DNA of 64,000 bases from assembly GCA_004519485.1 (NCBI GenBank), contig CP038131.1, positions 1,003,001-1,067,000 on the forward strand, written 5' to 3'. The notes beneath the pieces were generated by a model. That model did no database searches. It saw only the letters and a list, made by a program, of their open reading frames with translations, and was not told the origin of the DNA. The stretch comes from Nannochloropsis oceanica. Lineage: Eukaryota; Sar; Eustigmatophyceae; Eustigmatales; Monodopsidaceae. This document shows positions 22,446 to 33,411 of this stretch, piece by piece. How positions within the stretch are numbered: position 1 is the stretch's first letter; every line of letters starts with the position of its first letter. The translations under genes were made by a program, and so were the position numbers.

Positions 22446-23475
22446 TTTCCGTCTCCTGCACCCGATAGCCACTTCGGATCTCAGCCAGCTATTGGTGACG
22501 TCGCTTACCGCAGGTTGATGTCACTACCTGTAGTCTGGCGGCTAGACGAAAGGACGTGCGGAATGGAGGGCGAAGCGAGTAAGGGCCGTGGTCGCTGCTA
22601 AACCCGCGCCTTGCTTTATGCACTTCCACCTTCCATGTTCGATGCCCTCCGGCGCCCACAGCTTCTTTTAGCTCCTTCCTCCCGTCGTCGTTGTCGTGGC
22701 CAGCCGCTCTCGGTACGCAAACCCTCGGCCTGTGCATGTGTAAAGTGGATAGGATTAGTGAAGAAAATGAAGGCGTCAAGAGCTCAGTTTTCGAAACGCA
22801 GGCGATCAACCCAAGGCATGCAGGTCAGATAAAGCCTTCTTCGAGCCTACAAAGGATGCGGCAGAATATAAATCGACTCGCAAGTGATGGCAGCCTTAGG
22901 AAGAGGCCAAGAAGGCTGTCAAATCAGGCGCTAGCTAAGCGGCAGCGAATCGAGGACGGAGGGACGTGTGGGGGTGCGACGGCTTCGAAAAAAGGAAGCC
23001 TGGTCGGCCCAAGCAGGGAATATCTACGACAATATCACCACAATCCGCATGAATTCACTCTGCCTTAATTGCTTTAATCAATCCCGCTTCTAATGCACGC
23101 CGTCTGACTGCGTCGAAGTGCCTGGTTGCTGCAGCGCCTTGACTCGCCGAAGACCTCTCTTTTCTGGGCGAGAGAGAGGGGCCTCCTGGAGGCGGCCCAC
23201 ATGCAAAGTAAAACCCTGAGTGTTGAGAACTCCTGATACACGTGCTTGTTTCACCTTCACACAGCCTCCCTACAAGCACACGAGATCCTTGGTCTCTGAC
23301 GCCCGTCCATTTCGAGACGCACACACGCCAAGTCGGCAGCCACTATACACGCCCATCGTGATGCAGAAAGCCTGCGTAAGAAGGGGACCCGAGGCCAAGC
23401 AATAAGTCCGCATTCCACTCTTCCGCCGCATTCCACAAGCCACTCATTGCGCCGGTGGAAGGCTAATCGACATCC
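22446..23475. promoter_or_regulatory. Divergent intergenic region, MAP kinase / SYS1
   Basis: About 1 kb between two start codons facing away from each other. A 125-codon plus frame (22691-23068) begins at TTG and has no domain, so it was not called. Promoters are assumed to lie here, but no motif was identified. Confidence 0.4.
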
Positions 23476-24896
23476 ATGGGTGCTCAAGGTACGTTTTTGG
23501 AGAGGGGTGTATGCAGGGCAATGTTACTATTCCCCTTTGCCTTCCCGCGTTGCTCATCCCACCCTTTTCTACACACATTTTCACACCCCTTTCCTGCCAC
23601 CTTCCTTACCGCACTTCCACCCGTGCCTTTACTGCCTCTCTCCCTTCCCGCTCTTCCCGACCACCCCAAACCCCCACTACCCCACAACAACAACAACACC
23701 CGTATCCGCACCACCGACCCATCCCTTCTTGCCCCCCCGGCCCGTCCATCCCCCCTTCCCCTCGTTCTACTCCCACCCCAGCCTTTGACCCCAAGCTGAT
23801 AGTCTACCAGATCATCGCCCTTCAGGTATTCTATTTGTAGCTCTTCATCCTACCCTTTGCATCATCCCCACATGTTTTGACTCATTCTTTCCTCCCTCGC
23901 TCCCTCGCTCCCTCGCTCCCTTGCTCGATTCGCTCTCTTCGTTGCGCCAGTGCCTGTACTATTTGGTCGAGGGGGGAATCTTGATGGGATTTAATTTAAT
24001 TTTCGGTACGGACGTGTCCATGACACAAATATTCACGCCCAAGGGTCTGGAAATAGGATCGGCCGAAGGGCTTCTGAACGTGATGGCGTTGTTACTGTCC
24101 TTTGTGGCGGGGTAAGAAAGGAGGGAAAAAGAGAGGGAAGGATCGCGCATCCAAACATGCTCATCCACGGTTTCCATAGATTAGCTCAACTATTCAAATT
24201 AGATTTATTTTTTTCCTCTCCCATTTCATACGGATGAAACCAACAGCTCGGTGCTTTTGTGTGTGGTAGTGGAGCGGGCGAAGAAGTGCCTCGACTTCAC
24301 CGTAACGCTATTCTTTTTCCACTTTCTCGCTTGCGGTGTGTACGAGGTAAGGCGAAACTGGAATCGGGAACTTGTAGTGCATGACGACTATCCCCCTTCT
24401 ACGCTGAAACACATGATTAGACATTGTGCGGTGTTATTAACATGTGAGGGCGGAAGGGAGGAAAAGCCGACCTGCCCATAAATGAAACACCGGGATTCTG
24501 ATGTTTTCCCTAATCTATTCTACCCACAGTCATTCCCCTCCACCCTCCTCTGGTGGGTCTGCCACCTTGTGGGCCTCTCCGTCATGACCTTGCTTGGTAC
24601 GTACAAAGCTTGAAACAAAGCACCCAGTTGTTGTTGTGACGGCCATGTTTTTGTGCCATTTGCTTTTTCTCGTGTTTCACTCTGTACTTACTGCTGATTT
24701 CTACGTATTCTCGTTCCATCAACCACCACCAATAGCTATCTCCAAAATTATAATGCGTTTTCTATTTCATTCTCATAAGCACCCTTCCTCCCTCCCTCCC
24801 TTGCTTCCTCCCTCATTCTCCAAAGGCGAGCACCTATGTGCCCGCAGCGAGCTCCGAGACATCCCCCTCTTCGTAATCGACCAAACCACAGGATGA
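23476..24896 (+). CDS. SYS1: SYS1 homologue, Golgi membrane protein
   Basis: Six exons: 23476-23488, 23782-23825, 23951-24111, 24247-24346, 24530-24596, 24826-24896; 151 aa. SYS1 is a small four-helix trans-Golgi membrane protein that recruits the ARL3/ARFRP1 GTPase in yeast and animals. The family pattern is followed throughout: FDPKLIVYQIIALQCLYYL, then FGTDVSMTQIFTPKGL, then VVVERAKKCLDFTVTLFFFH, then STLLWWVCHLVGLSVMTLLG, ending GEHLCARSELRDIPL. The first exon has only 13 nt. All six junctions are GT-AG and in phase, and the length equals that of the yeast and human proteins. It has the most introns for its size of any gene in the window; short ORF callers miss it entirely. Confidence 0.95.
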
Positions 24897-25863
24897 CGTA
24901 TTGAATCGTCTCTTGTCGTGGACAAGAACATAAGAGTCATGATGAATAAATAAGAGAGAGCATGTCTATGAGAGCGAGATGGCCTATCTTTCTCCTACAC
25001 CCTGCCTACCCCTACCTAAGACCCCTGTCCCTGTTTTTGAAAATAAAATGAGTCAAAAATAATCAAAAGAAATGAATATGAAAAACCTGACGACCTGCGG
25101 TACTACTTTTTGGAAAAAAAAGGCATGACAATCGAATTTATGTATGGGTATGAATTCCATCACAAATAGTTGACAACGAGAAACAACCAACTCTCCTTAG
25201 GCAAGACAACAAATCGTTTAATCGTTTCACTGCCTCTCACCCTGGCACCAACAAGCCACGACCCCCCCACGTCGTCATACACACCTACGAGGCCTCTTCA
25301 GGCGCGCAGCGTCTGCGGTGGTATCGGTTGTGAAGTACCGACACGAAGTAAGCGATTGAGTGAAACGCCTTCGCTCGCCTTCTCTGCAGCTCGCGGGCAC
25401 AGAAAAAGAAAGGGGGCGGCGCCAAGTCCTACCTATTTCCAGGCCAATGCAACCCGTCTGCGTGCCTTATTGCTCGCGGAACAGATTTGGTAACGATGTT
25501 AGAAGGGTGATGGGGCAGGTGGGCAGGAGCACGTGGCGGTGCGGTGGCAAGGGAGTGCTGTCCTCGGCCGTTCCCATCTCCTCTGCCCATGGGAGGGCGC
25601 GTTGTCCAGCATATCGACGCACTGCGAGCAAACAACACAAACCTCATCTAAATACAACGGTGGCCGAAGAGAAGGTTTTTGCACCCTTCTCACTCCCGCT
25701 CCTTCGGCTCCATGGTCAACATCATCGCGGTATCATCCCCCCTTCTGCTTGCCCCACTCACCAACCCCACTCCATCACCCCACTCTACCACTAACATACA
25801 CATAGGAGAGCGACAGCAACAGCAGCACCTACATCTGCAGTCACTCTCTGCCACATAAAAAAA
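24897..25863. other. Intergenic region, SYS1 to CENP-C
   Basis: The first part is AT-rich 3' flank of SYS1; the later part is GC-richer and must contain the CENP-C promoter and leader (a C-rich stretch, then AAAAAA directly before the ATG). Short open frames (25170-25805) show no domain. Confidence 0.4.
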
Positions 25864-28488
25864 ATGGCGTCCCTCGAGGCCATGATGCCTAACCAGGCCA
25901 GACAGTCCACTCCTGGCGACAAAGAAAAGATGGTGAAGTACCGGGCCTCTCAAGCCGCCAACGCCAGTGGTATCGCCTCTAAGCTCAAGGATATCCAAGG
26001 GAGACGTACGGGGTTGGTAATTCATGATCGAGTGAGCAAGGACTCGGAGGGTTTCGAAGACATCGATGCATTTTGGGAGCTCGCTTCAACGGGTGCTGAT
26101 GAGCTTTCGGAAAGAGGCAGCAGCGCCGGAGGGAGGGCTGCCCGTCGTGCAGCCGCGGGAGCAGGCAATGGAGGAGGAAACAGTGTGGGGAGATATTCAC
26201 GTGAGAGTAATGGGTTAGAGCTGGGGCTAGATTCGACCCCAGGTGGGGGAAGTACGATGGGAAGGAGGAGCAGTGGTGTGAGTAGTTTGGGCATGCCGCT
26301 GAGTGATGATGTGTCGATGGCGAAGCGAGGAGGAGGTAGAGGGATGAACCGACGATCTACCCTGCCGGCTGAGGCCATTGCGGCGGCTCGCTCTCGACGA
26401 AGCAGTATACTGTCGACCACCTCGTCATCTCTCCCTGCTTCCTCCACCCCTCTTTCGCTTGATGGTTCCTTGCCGGCCCGCAGCGACGAGGAAGACGGGG
26501 CGGAAAGGGACGACAGCACCCCTGCCAGCCTCCCGGCTCGAGCTACGGGTGCCGCTGCGACAGCTGCTGCTGTCCCTCGTCGTCGGTTGGACTTTCTTCG
26601 CAACCAGAAGGGAAGCCTGGGAGGGTCTGCAGCTGTGCTGCGGCCTAGTGGCGGGAAGGAGAGAGGGAGGGAGGGCGGACAGGATTCGGGGGAGGAAAGC
26701 GAGGCGCCGACCGAGGAGGAGTTCCAGGGGGAGGAAGACGCGGAAGCGGCAGCAGCAGCTGCAGCGGCGGTGGCGGCACGACGAAGGAGTAGCATGGGAG
26801 GGGAAGAGGGAGGGGGTTTTGATGGTGACTGGGCGGCCGGGCGGAGTGATGATTATATGGGGGAAGAGGACGAGGAGGGAAGGAGGGAAGAAAGGATTGA
26901 CGGAGAGAGTCCTGTGAAAGGGACGGAGGAGGAGGAGGAGGAAAAGGAGAAGGCAGCGGCGGCAGCTAAGATCAAGAAGGAGAAGAAAGGAGCAGCTGCT
27001 GCGGCCGCGGCGGTCAAGAAAAAAGCGACAGCAGAGAAGAGGAAGAAACAAAACAAAGAGAAGCCTAGGAATGAGTCAGACACGGAATTGTCGTCCTATG
27101 AGGAGGATGGGGGCGAGGACGGAGAGGAACGCCGCAAAACCCAGGAGCGATTTCGACGCCTGCGCTTGTCCGAGTACAACCGTGAGATGGGGGGAAAAAG
27201 TTTGCTGCAGGGAGAGGAAGGGGGAGAGGGGGGAATAGGGGAGCGAAGGTCGACGAGGAGAAAGGTGCAGCCATTGCAGTTCTGGAGGAATGAGCGGGTG
27301 CTGTATGCCGTGGAGAGCACGGAGGGTGTGGATGAGAGTAGGAGGAAGGAGGGCGGGAGGGAGGGCGGGGTGGATTGCATGATGATGAAGGAGGTGGTGG
27401 TGGCAAATGATACGCCAGTGGCGAGGAGGAGGAGGAAGAGAAAGGGAGGGAAGTCGACCGCCACTGCTGGGAAGATGAGCAAGCGTGGGAAGATCGTTGA
27501 AGGGGAGGAGAGAGGGAGGGAGGACGGGTTGGGGGTGATGGACCCCGAGAAGGTTTACAAGAAACACCCGGGCCATGTGTATGTGAAGGATGGTAGCGGG
27601 AAGGGCAAGGTGTGGGACGAGCGGAAGGCGCTCCGGGCGACACGAAGGGTGGTGATCCGGGAGGAGCAGGTGGTGATGCGACCCTTGGAGAACGAGGAGG
27701 AGGAGGGGGTCGCTTTGGAAGCTGGGCATGCTTTTAGGGTGTTGCAGGTGGCTCGGTCCGCGGATGATCGAGAGGCGCATGAACCGTCGTTGCTAGGATA
27801 CCCGGGGTGGGTCGCAGGGCACATGTCCCTGATGCCGAGGAAGGGTAAAGACCCCGAAAACGTTGGTCCGTGCTCTCAAGTGTTCCATGTCTTGGATTGC
27901 GAGAAGAATTCGTTGGAGCTGGCGGTGGGGGAGTTGGGGGAGGAGGCGTTCAGTGAAGGGATGGCGACGAGATTTCTTCTGGGGAAGGGGGATACGTTCT
28001 ACTTGCCGCCGATGAACGTGTACCGGTTGTTCAATCATTCGAAGCGGGGGAAGGCCAGGGTGTTTTGGACGATCGTGAAGCCCTGGAGCGTGGAGGAAGG
28101 GGAGGGAGGAAGGGGGGGAGGGGCCGATTCCCAGAGTCAGAGTCAGGAGGTGATGCGGATGGAGGAGGAGGGAAAGAAGGAGGTGCCTGCGCCAGTGGCG
28201 GTGAAGCGGGCGAGGAAATCGTCTGTGGCACCGACGCCGGTGGGAAAGAGGGAGAAGGGGAAGAGAGATTCCTCCATTGCTACGGCGACCAAGTCGGGAA
28301 AGGGGGCAAGAAAGAGTAGTATGGCAGCATCGGCAGCGGCGGCAACGGCGGCAAGCGCAAGTGAGTGCGAAGAGGAGGAAGAGGAAGAGGAGGAGGAAGT
28401 GGCAGAGCCGAGCGGGGAGGAGAGCGGAAGTGAGCAGGGGGTGGAGGCAAGTGAGAGTGAGTCGTCGGACTCGGAGATGTCAGAGTAA
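25864..28488 (+). CDS. CENP-C/Mif2 centromere protein
   Basis: Single exon, 874 aa. CENP-C bridges the centromeric CENP-A nucleosome to the outer kinetochore. Three family parts are visible. Near residues 45-75 is RRTGLVIHDRV followed by GFEDIDAFW, similar to the N-terminal Mif2 conserved patch. Near 461-475 is RRSTRRKVQPLQFW, the CENP-C motif (RRS..R..P..FW) that contacts the nucleosome. From about 650 to 745 is a cupin fold with LGKGDTFYLPPMNVYRLFNH and ARVFWTIVKPW, the dimerising Mif2 domain. The linkers are acidic or Lys/Ala-rich and disordered, and the last 60 residues form a Glu/Ser-rich tail after two Lys/Arg patches. Length is within the range for the family (yeast 549, human 943). 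The ATG has a purine-rich AAAAAA context. Confidence 0.9.
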   Translation: MASLEAMMPNQARQSTPGDKEKMVKYRASQAANASGIASKLKDIQGRRTGLVIHDRVSKDSEGFEDIDAFWELASTGADELSERGSSAGGRAARRAAAGAGNGGGNSVGRYSRESNGLELGLDSTPGGGSTMGRRSSGVSSLGMPLSDDVSMAKRGGGRGMNRRSTLPAEAIAAARSRRSSILSTTSSSLPASSTPLSLDGSLPARSDEEDGAERDDSTPASLPARATGAAATAAAVPRRRLDFLRNQKGSLGGSAAVLRPSGGKERGREGGQDSGEESEAPTEEEFQGEEDAEAAAAAAAAVAARRRSSMGGEEGGGFDGDWAAGRSDDYMGEEDEEGRREERIDGESPVKGTEEEEEEKEKAAAAAKIKKEKKGAAAAAAAVKKKATAEKRKKQNKEKPRNESDTELSSYEEDGGEDGEERRKTQERFRRLRLSEYNREMGGKSLLQGEEGGEGGIGERRSTRRKVQPLQFWRNERVLYAVESTEGVDESRRKEGGREGGVDCMMMKEVVVANDTPVARRRRKRKGGKSTATAGKMSKRGKIVEGEERGREDGLGVMDPEKVYKKHPGHVYVKDGSGKGKVWDERKALRATRRVVIREEQVVMRPLENEEEEGVALEAGHAFRVLQVARSADDREAHEPSLLGYPGWVAGHMSLMPRKGKDPENVGPCSQVFHVLDCEKNSLELAVGELGEEAFSEGMATRFLLGKGDTFYLPPMNVYRLFNHSKRGKARVFWTIVKPWSVEEGEGGRGGGADSQSQSQEVMRMEEEGKKEVPAPVAVKRARKSSVAPTPVGKREKGKRDSSIATATKSGKGARKSSMAASAAAATAASASECEEEEEEEEEEVAEPSGEESGSEQGVEASESESSDSEMSE

Positions 28489-29320
28489 GGAGAAAGAGGT
28501 ATAGGAGGCGAGGAATGCTAGCATTGCAAGAAATTGCTGTCTTGTTTGTCCAATATATATTTATTTATTCTTCCCTGTCGATCGAAATGCGTGAGTGATG
28601 GGGGAGAGGGGATTTCCTTTGTTGTAAGTCAAGCGGAGGAAGAAGCGACGACGGGGGCAGGAGGACGATGAGAACGACTTTTACACGAATGAGTGTGTGC
28701 GTATCGCTGGATTTCCCACCTTCGTTTCGAAAGGGACACAGAATGCAGAAAGCGGAAATCGGAGAGGAAAAGAGAGGAGGAAAAAAAAGATGAGCATGGA
28801 CGGATATGAAAAACGGAGGGACATTAGAAATAAAAGAAAATGGCCAAGCTCAAAAAGAGGTCCAGCGACCGACGGGAAACGTCCACCAAGAAGAAGCAGC
28901 AGCAGCAGTGGCAGCAGCAGCAGCAGCACCAGCAGCAGCAGCACCACCACCACCTCGATCAACATTCACAGAGACGAGACTGAGACACCAAGAAGAGACT
29001 ACGAACAAGAAAAGAAGAAAAGAAACATAGATGGAAATAATTTATTCACTGATAGGTGCGTAAGTTTGCATTTTGTTTCGAATGTAGACCTGTCGCAGAA
29101 TTGGAGACGTGCTATACGGGCTTGGTACTTCAAGCCTACCCGGCAAGCCCCGTTTGAACCAGCCCTCGACAACTTATTTATCAGGAGCATTCCACACATA
29201 TAGACAGGCCACAGGCACGATCAGATTGACATTAGCTTCCGTCGTATCGCCTTATCTTTGCCTTTCAACCGCTCCGCCATCCTTTCCGCTGTGCTGTGTA
29301 TCAAGCCCACCATCAGCACA
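28489..29320. other. Intergenic region after CENP-C
   Basis: 3' flank of CENP-C and upstream region of the DinB-like gene. A short AGC/CAGCAG array (28893-28945) is the only repeat. The open frame 28697-29203 depends on that repeat and lacks a domain. Confidence 0.4.
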
Positions 29321-29914
29321 ATGTCGGTACGATCCTGCAGTTTAGCTGTCCTAGGACAAAAGCGTGCCTTGCTCGCTGCAATACAACCCGCTCAGTACAC
29401 GCAGCCCTGTGTATTGGTTGGAGGTGGAAGCATGGGACAGCATTTACGTCACTCCTTGGATCATTACCGCAAGTTATTTGAAGGCGTTGCCTCTCCTTCC
29501 TCCTCTACTGGAGCCTCCTCCTCTCCGACCATCACTACCATCCAGTACGACGTCCGGGACCGCGGCACGGCGATCGAGAGCGACTTAGCTGCTGCACGAC
29601 GGGAGGTGGACCGACTGATGACCGAGATTCAAGCGCTGCCCGACGAGGCGTTGACTCGGCCCGTGCAAGCCGCGTTTGTTCTATCGGCAGGAGGGGAGCA
29701 AGCCTCGTTGCCCTCGACGCTGGGGAGGGAATTAGGGTTCTGCACCCATCATGCCATACATCATCATGCCTTGATTAGGGTGATTGCCTCAGCATTGAAT
29801 ATAAATGCCAAATTACCATCTGATTTTGGATTGGCTCCCTCAACCGCACATTACCAAAAATCGAATGCGCCTATTCCTCCTCCTACTTCTTCATCCTCTT
29901 CCTCCTCTCCGTAG
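29321..29914 (+). CDS. DinB-like (DinB_2/YfiT superfamily) metal-binding protein
   Basis: Single exon, 197 aa. The four-helix DinB superfamily includes metal-dependent thiol transferases and many proteins of unknown role, mostly bacterial. An N-terminal helix carries QHLRHSLDHYRKL, and a later helix has THHAIHHHALIRVIAS, giving the His set expected for the metal site. It is followed by LPSDFGLAPSTAHYQ, a C-terminal pattern I associate with bacterial DinB_2 proteins (from memory, not searched). The tail ends in Pro and a Ser run. The start at 29321 (context CACAATGTC) was chosen because the longer frame begins at a non-ATG codon. The N-terminus could be a short mitochondrial leader. Substrate unknown. 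Tail-to-tail with the next gene. Confidence 0.75.
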   Translation: MSVRSCSLAVLGQKRALLAAIQPAQYTQPCVLVGGGSMGQHLRHSLDHYRKLFEGVASPSSSTGASSSPTITTIQYDVRDRGTAIESDLAAARREVDRLMTEIQALPDEALTRPVQAAFVLSAGGEQASLPSTLGRELGFCTHHAIHHHALIRVIASALNINAKLPSDFGLAPSTAHYQKSNAPIPPPTSSSSSSSP

Positions 29915-30262
29915 TCTTCCTGAGCGGAGGGAGATCACTGTCAATTAAAGGCAGAGGAGGAGATAAATGCGAGAGTAAAAAATGTGCATACATGGTGGAA
30001 GCTGGCGTGATGCTTCGTATAAATGTAGTACCTGATTGACCAGGAGTGCGAGAGACCCAAAAAAGTGTATATGCGAAGGCTTCAGAAACAATCAAAAGAG
30101 GATATCATCCACTATCTGCATCTTTCCATATTGCTGATGCTACTGCTCTTCTCTTCGTGCTTTTTTTGATATTCTTCTTATAGTCCCGCTCTTCTTCCTT
30201 TGCGAACCCCCCTCTTCCCCTCCTCCCTCCTCCCTATCTCCCTCCTTTCCCCCCTAAATCAT
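29915..30262. other. Convergent 3' region
   Basis: Tail-to-tail interval between the DinB-like gene and the secreted protein gene; a CCTCC-rich tract (30219-30252) lies near the minus-strand stop. No gene seen. Confidence 0.4.
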
Positions 30263-31465
30263 CTAAACATTCAAATTAACCGTTACTCCCAAGTTGCCCG
30301 GGCCAATACCGTGCGTAAAACCCTGCGGGCCCAGGAAGGGAGCTTGGTCATCAGGAATGCATGTAAACTGGACGTTGGTTCGCCCCTGTTGGAAAGTGTA
30401 TTGAACATTGATGTTCGTATCGGGGATACGGTAGCTTAGGCCCAGGTTAAGGGGGGAGCCGCCGCCGAGGGCGTTCTGGAGTTGCATCATTTGGGATTGC
30501 TGCTGTTGGAGGAGGGCCATCGTTTGCTGCTGGGTTTGGGCAGCTTGAGACTTGACGTCGAGCAGCTTCTTGTTCTTCTGAGCGATGAAATTCATGGTTT
30601 GCTGCAGACTGGCACGTTCGGCGGCGTAATCCCAGTCGGATCCGGCGCGGACGCAGGCCTCGGCTTCCGAGGAGAAGTAGGCATCGGCGGCTTGCATGGC
30701 TTCGTAATCGCTCGTCTCCGTCCCCTTCGCCTGGGTCTTGTACCGCTGTAGGGCCTTATCACGCAGAGTGAGCAACTGACGGATAAACAAGACATTCAGA
30801 GGCGGATCCATCGATTTCTCCAGCTCCTCCACTTGCTTATCGTGAATCTGAACCTTGATAGGATCCTTGTCGGCGTCCGGGGCCTCCATCGCGAAGGTGC
30901 TCAAGGCAGTATTGCAGATCGCATCGGCCTTGGCACCAAAATTGGAAACGAGCTTGCCTTCTGCTACTTCGCTTTTTAAGGACTCGATCTCGGCAGTCGC
31001 GGCCTTTAGAGCTTTTCCGAAGGCCTATCGGAGGGGACGGAGGGGGACCAGAGGTGGGAGGGAGGTGAGATGGAAATGGGGGTTTGGGGTGTAGGGTGGG
31101 GAAATGAATGAGCTCGGCGTCACAAGACTCTTCCACGCGATTTCTCAAGATATGCACAGACGAAAAATCCTTCCTCTTGCTTGGTCTTGAAGTCCCATCA
31201 TTTATACCACAAGCCCTTGAGAACATGTCTCACGGGGGCTCACCCATCATCATCGTCGACGAGAAATCTCACCTAACAAGGCCGAGGCCAGAGAGCCATT
31301 CCAGCCCCTTCCTCCCCTCATATCCTCAATCACACCTTTAGCCTCTCTTACCTTGGCGCACTGTACTGCGTAGAGGTCTGCCGAGTCCGCTTGCACCTTT
31401 ACGGCCGCCAAGAGGACAACCACCAAGAGGAGGAAAGCTCCCCCCATCGCTCTTCTCCCCAACAT
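30263..31465 (-). CDS. Secreted protein of unknown function
   Basis: Two exons, 31465-31352 and 31024-30263; 291 aa. I do not recognise a family. The first exon is a clean signal peptide (MLGRRAMGGAFLLLVVVLLA, cleavage likely after VQA). The mature part begins DSADLYAVQCAK, continues as a helix-rich region with four spaced cysteines (VQCAK, DAICNT, EACVRAG, QFTCIP), a Gln-rich coiled segment (TQQQTMALLQQQQSQMM), and a C-terminal part rich in beta-formers and Gly (NLGLSYRIPDTNINVQY; GIGPGNLGVTVNLNV). The Cys spacing suggests two disulphides outside the cytosol. The intron joins in phase 0 (CAK to AFGKAL); an extra small exon within 31025-31351 cannot be excluded. Confidence 0.65.
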
Positions 31466-32615
31466 TGTCGTGTGTCCGGGCTGCTGCTGCTGCTTCTCGT
31501 GATGCTGCTGCCTCTACTCCTCTTATTCTACAACAAGCCCACCCAAAAATGCCTGTTTGTGGTGTTTTAAAGTGAAGGAAGGAGGGGTGAGGGACATGCA
31601 GGATTGTTGCACATTGAAGCGAGGCGAAGTGGGTCGGGTAGAAACGAATGGTTCTGAGACCCGCTCGTCCTTTCCCACGACACATCGTCATATGTACAGC
31701 CACAGCGTCCCTTTTGGTCCTTCCTGCATGCTGCTATCATGATGTGGTAGAGAGGCGTGCCTGTACGGGAAAAGGCAGCAAACGACAAGACACATCTGAA
31801 TCCTTGTGGTCGCGCCGCTCCTCCGGGTCGGCTTTTTCCGTATACTGGCGAAGCAACATGCAAAGCATAAAATGCTACATCAAAAGTACAGAAAGTATTC
31901 CCTAAGTAAGTCCTGTTTCATCTTACCACAATTATGATATCCGAAAGATGAAATCGTGTCGATTTCCACTTGCCCAATCTACCACCTGCATGTTTCTTTC
32001 TCTATTCCTTCTCACAAAAACCTGATTGATGAGCAGCCTCAACACAGCACCCTCCCCCACCTTAAGAGAATACGTCTCAAAAATCAAAAAATTGATATGG
32101 TCCTAAAGATAGAGCGGAAAGAACTGCTTTCCGCCCCAAAATCCGCAGGAAACAAAAAGTGCAGCAGCTCTCCCGAAAGCGCAGCAGCTCTCCCGTCGTT
32201 CCGCTGACACCTGAGTATACAATCCCCCACTACACTTGAAATCATCGAGTCAAATGAGTGTAAGTTACTTTCACAGATGAAAGGATAAATTACAACAGCA
32301 AGCCCTAGATTGTTATACACGCGCCTATCAGAATTGACGAGAAGACACGATATTTAGGTTCACATAAAGCTCAACCAGGATTTGAATCGATGTCACAGTA
32401 AGAACCAACGGCAATAATAGCGACAAATGTCACAAGAATAAGGATTACAATATCAATACAACAACCGCAACAACAACAATAGAAAGAACATGAACGAGAA
32501 CAAGAGCAACCGCAACAACAGCGACAATAACCACAGCCCTTAACAGCGGTCACACATTACTACTTGCTATCTTTCTTTCCCTAATTTAACCCATATCCGG
32601 GTGCCGAGATCAACT
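31466..32615. other. Intergenic stretch of 1.15 kb, no gene seen
   Basis: Upstream of the secreted protein gene and downstream of the next minus-strand gene. A duplicated block GCAGCAGCTCTCCCG occurs twice at about 32161-32195, and AAC/ACA microsatellites occupy 32455-32535. No domain-bearing frame on either strand; a Cys-rich minus frame (32371-32553) is a by-product of the microsatellite. Confidence 0.4.
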
Positions 32616-33378
32616 CTATATCTTATCGTCTTGCTCCCTTTGTCGGTCCGCGGCATTCTTTCTCACCGACCAGGACATTGCAGTTCGTCGTCGTAGCTCC
32701 TCAACTTTTTCTTTAGCTTGGGCTTGCGTGTCGCTGACCCCTGGAAACCGACCGCCGGTCACTTGGTCAACCTGCCTCACAAATCTTTCAGTACGCGGCT
32801 TTTTGCTGCTGGGGATAGTACGAGTTTCGCTGGAGGAGAAGAGGGAAGTGAAGGAGGACGAGGTGGGTGGTGACGACGACGACGCTGAGGAGGAGAAGGA
32901 GGAGGAGGAGAAGGAGGAGGATGAGGGGTTTTCCGAGGCCCCCACGCTTCCGTACTCATCGTCGTCGTCGTCGTCAAATAGATTTCGGTGCCGTCGTGAA
33001 CCAAAGGAGGAAGGGGTGGTGGTGGAGGAGGAAGGGGAGAAAGAGGAGGATGAGGCGGGCTGGCGTCGGGACCTACCACTTAGTGGCCTCCCGCTGTTGC
33101 CTTCTTCTCCACGGCGCTTCATAGAAGCCAGCCAGTACTCCCCTTCGTCTTCCTCCTCGTCCTCTTCGATAGAGAATGCGACCTTTTTCTTCGTCGTCGC
33201 CGGGTCAGCAGCACGTGCTGCAAAAGGGGTGTAAGGCGAGGAGGAGGTGGAAGAGGAAGACGGCTGGAGGGACGGTCTGGAGCGCTTGGCAGATGTAATC
33301 GAAGCTCGCGTTGTGGCCACGGCCGTCCTCATCGGCTCTTTGGATGGTGCGGTAGTGACATGCTTGCTCTGCTGCTGT

Positions 33379-33411
<33 letters not shown>

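Noticed and set aside
22691-23068. 125-codon plus-strand frame between MAP kinase and SYS1
   Set aside because: Starts at TTG, has no recognisable domain and lies in the divergent promoter interval.
32384-32402. Possible tRNA T-loop (TTCAAATC on the minus strand)
   Set aside because: The flanking bases do not pair into a T-stem and no acceptor or anticodon arm is present.
32371-32553. Cys-rich minus-strand mini-protein
   Set aside because: Its cysteines come from an ACA/GCAACA microsatellite read on the other strand; no start context.
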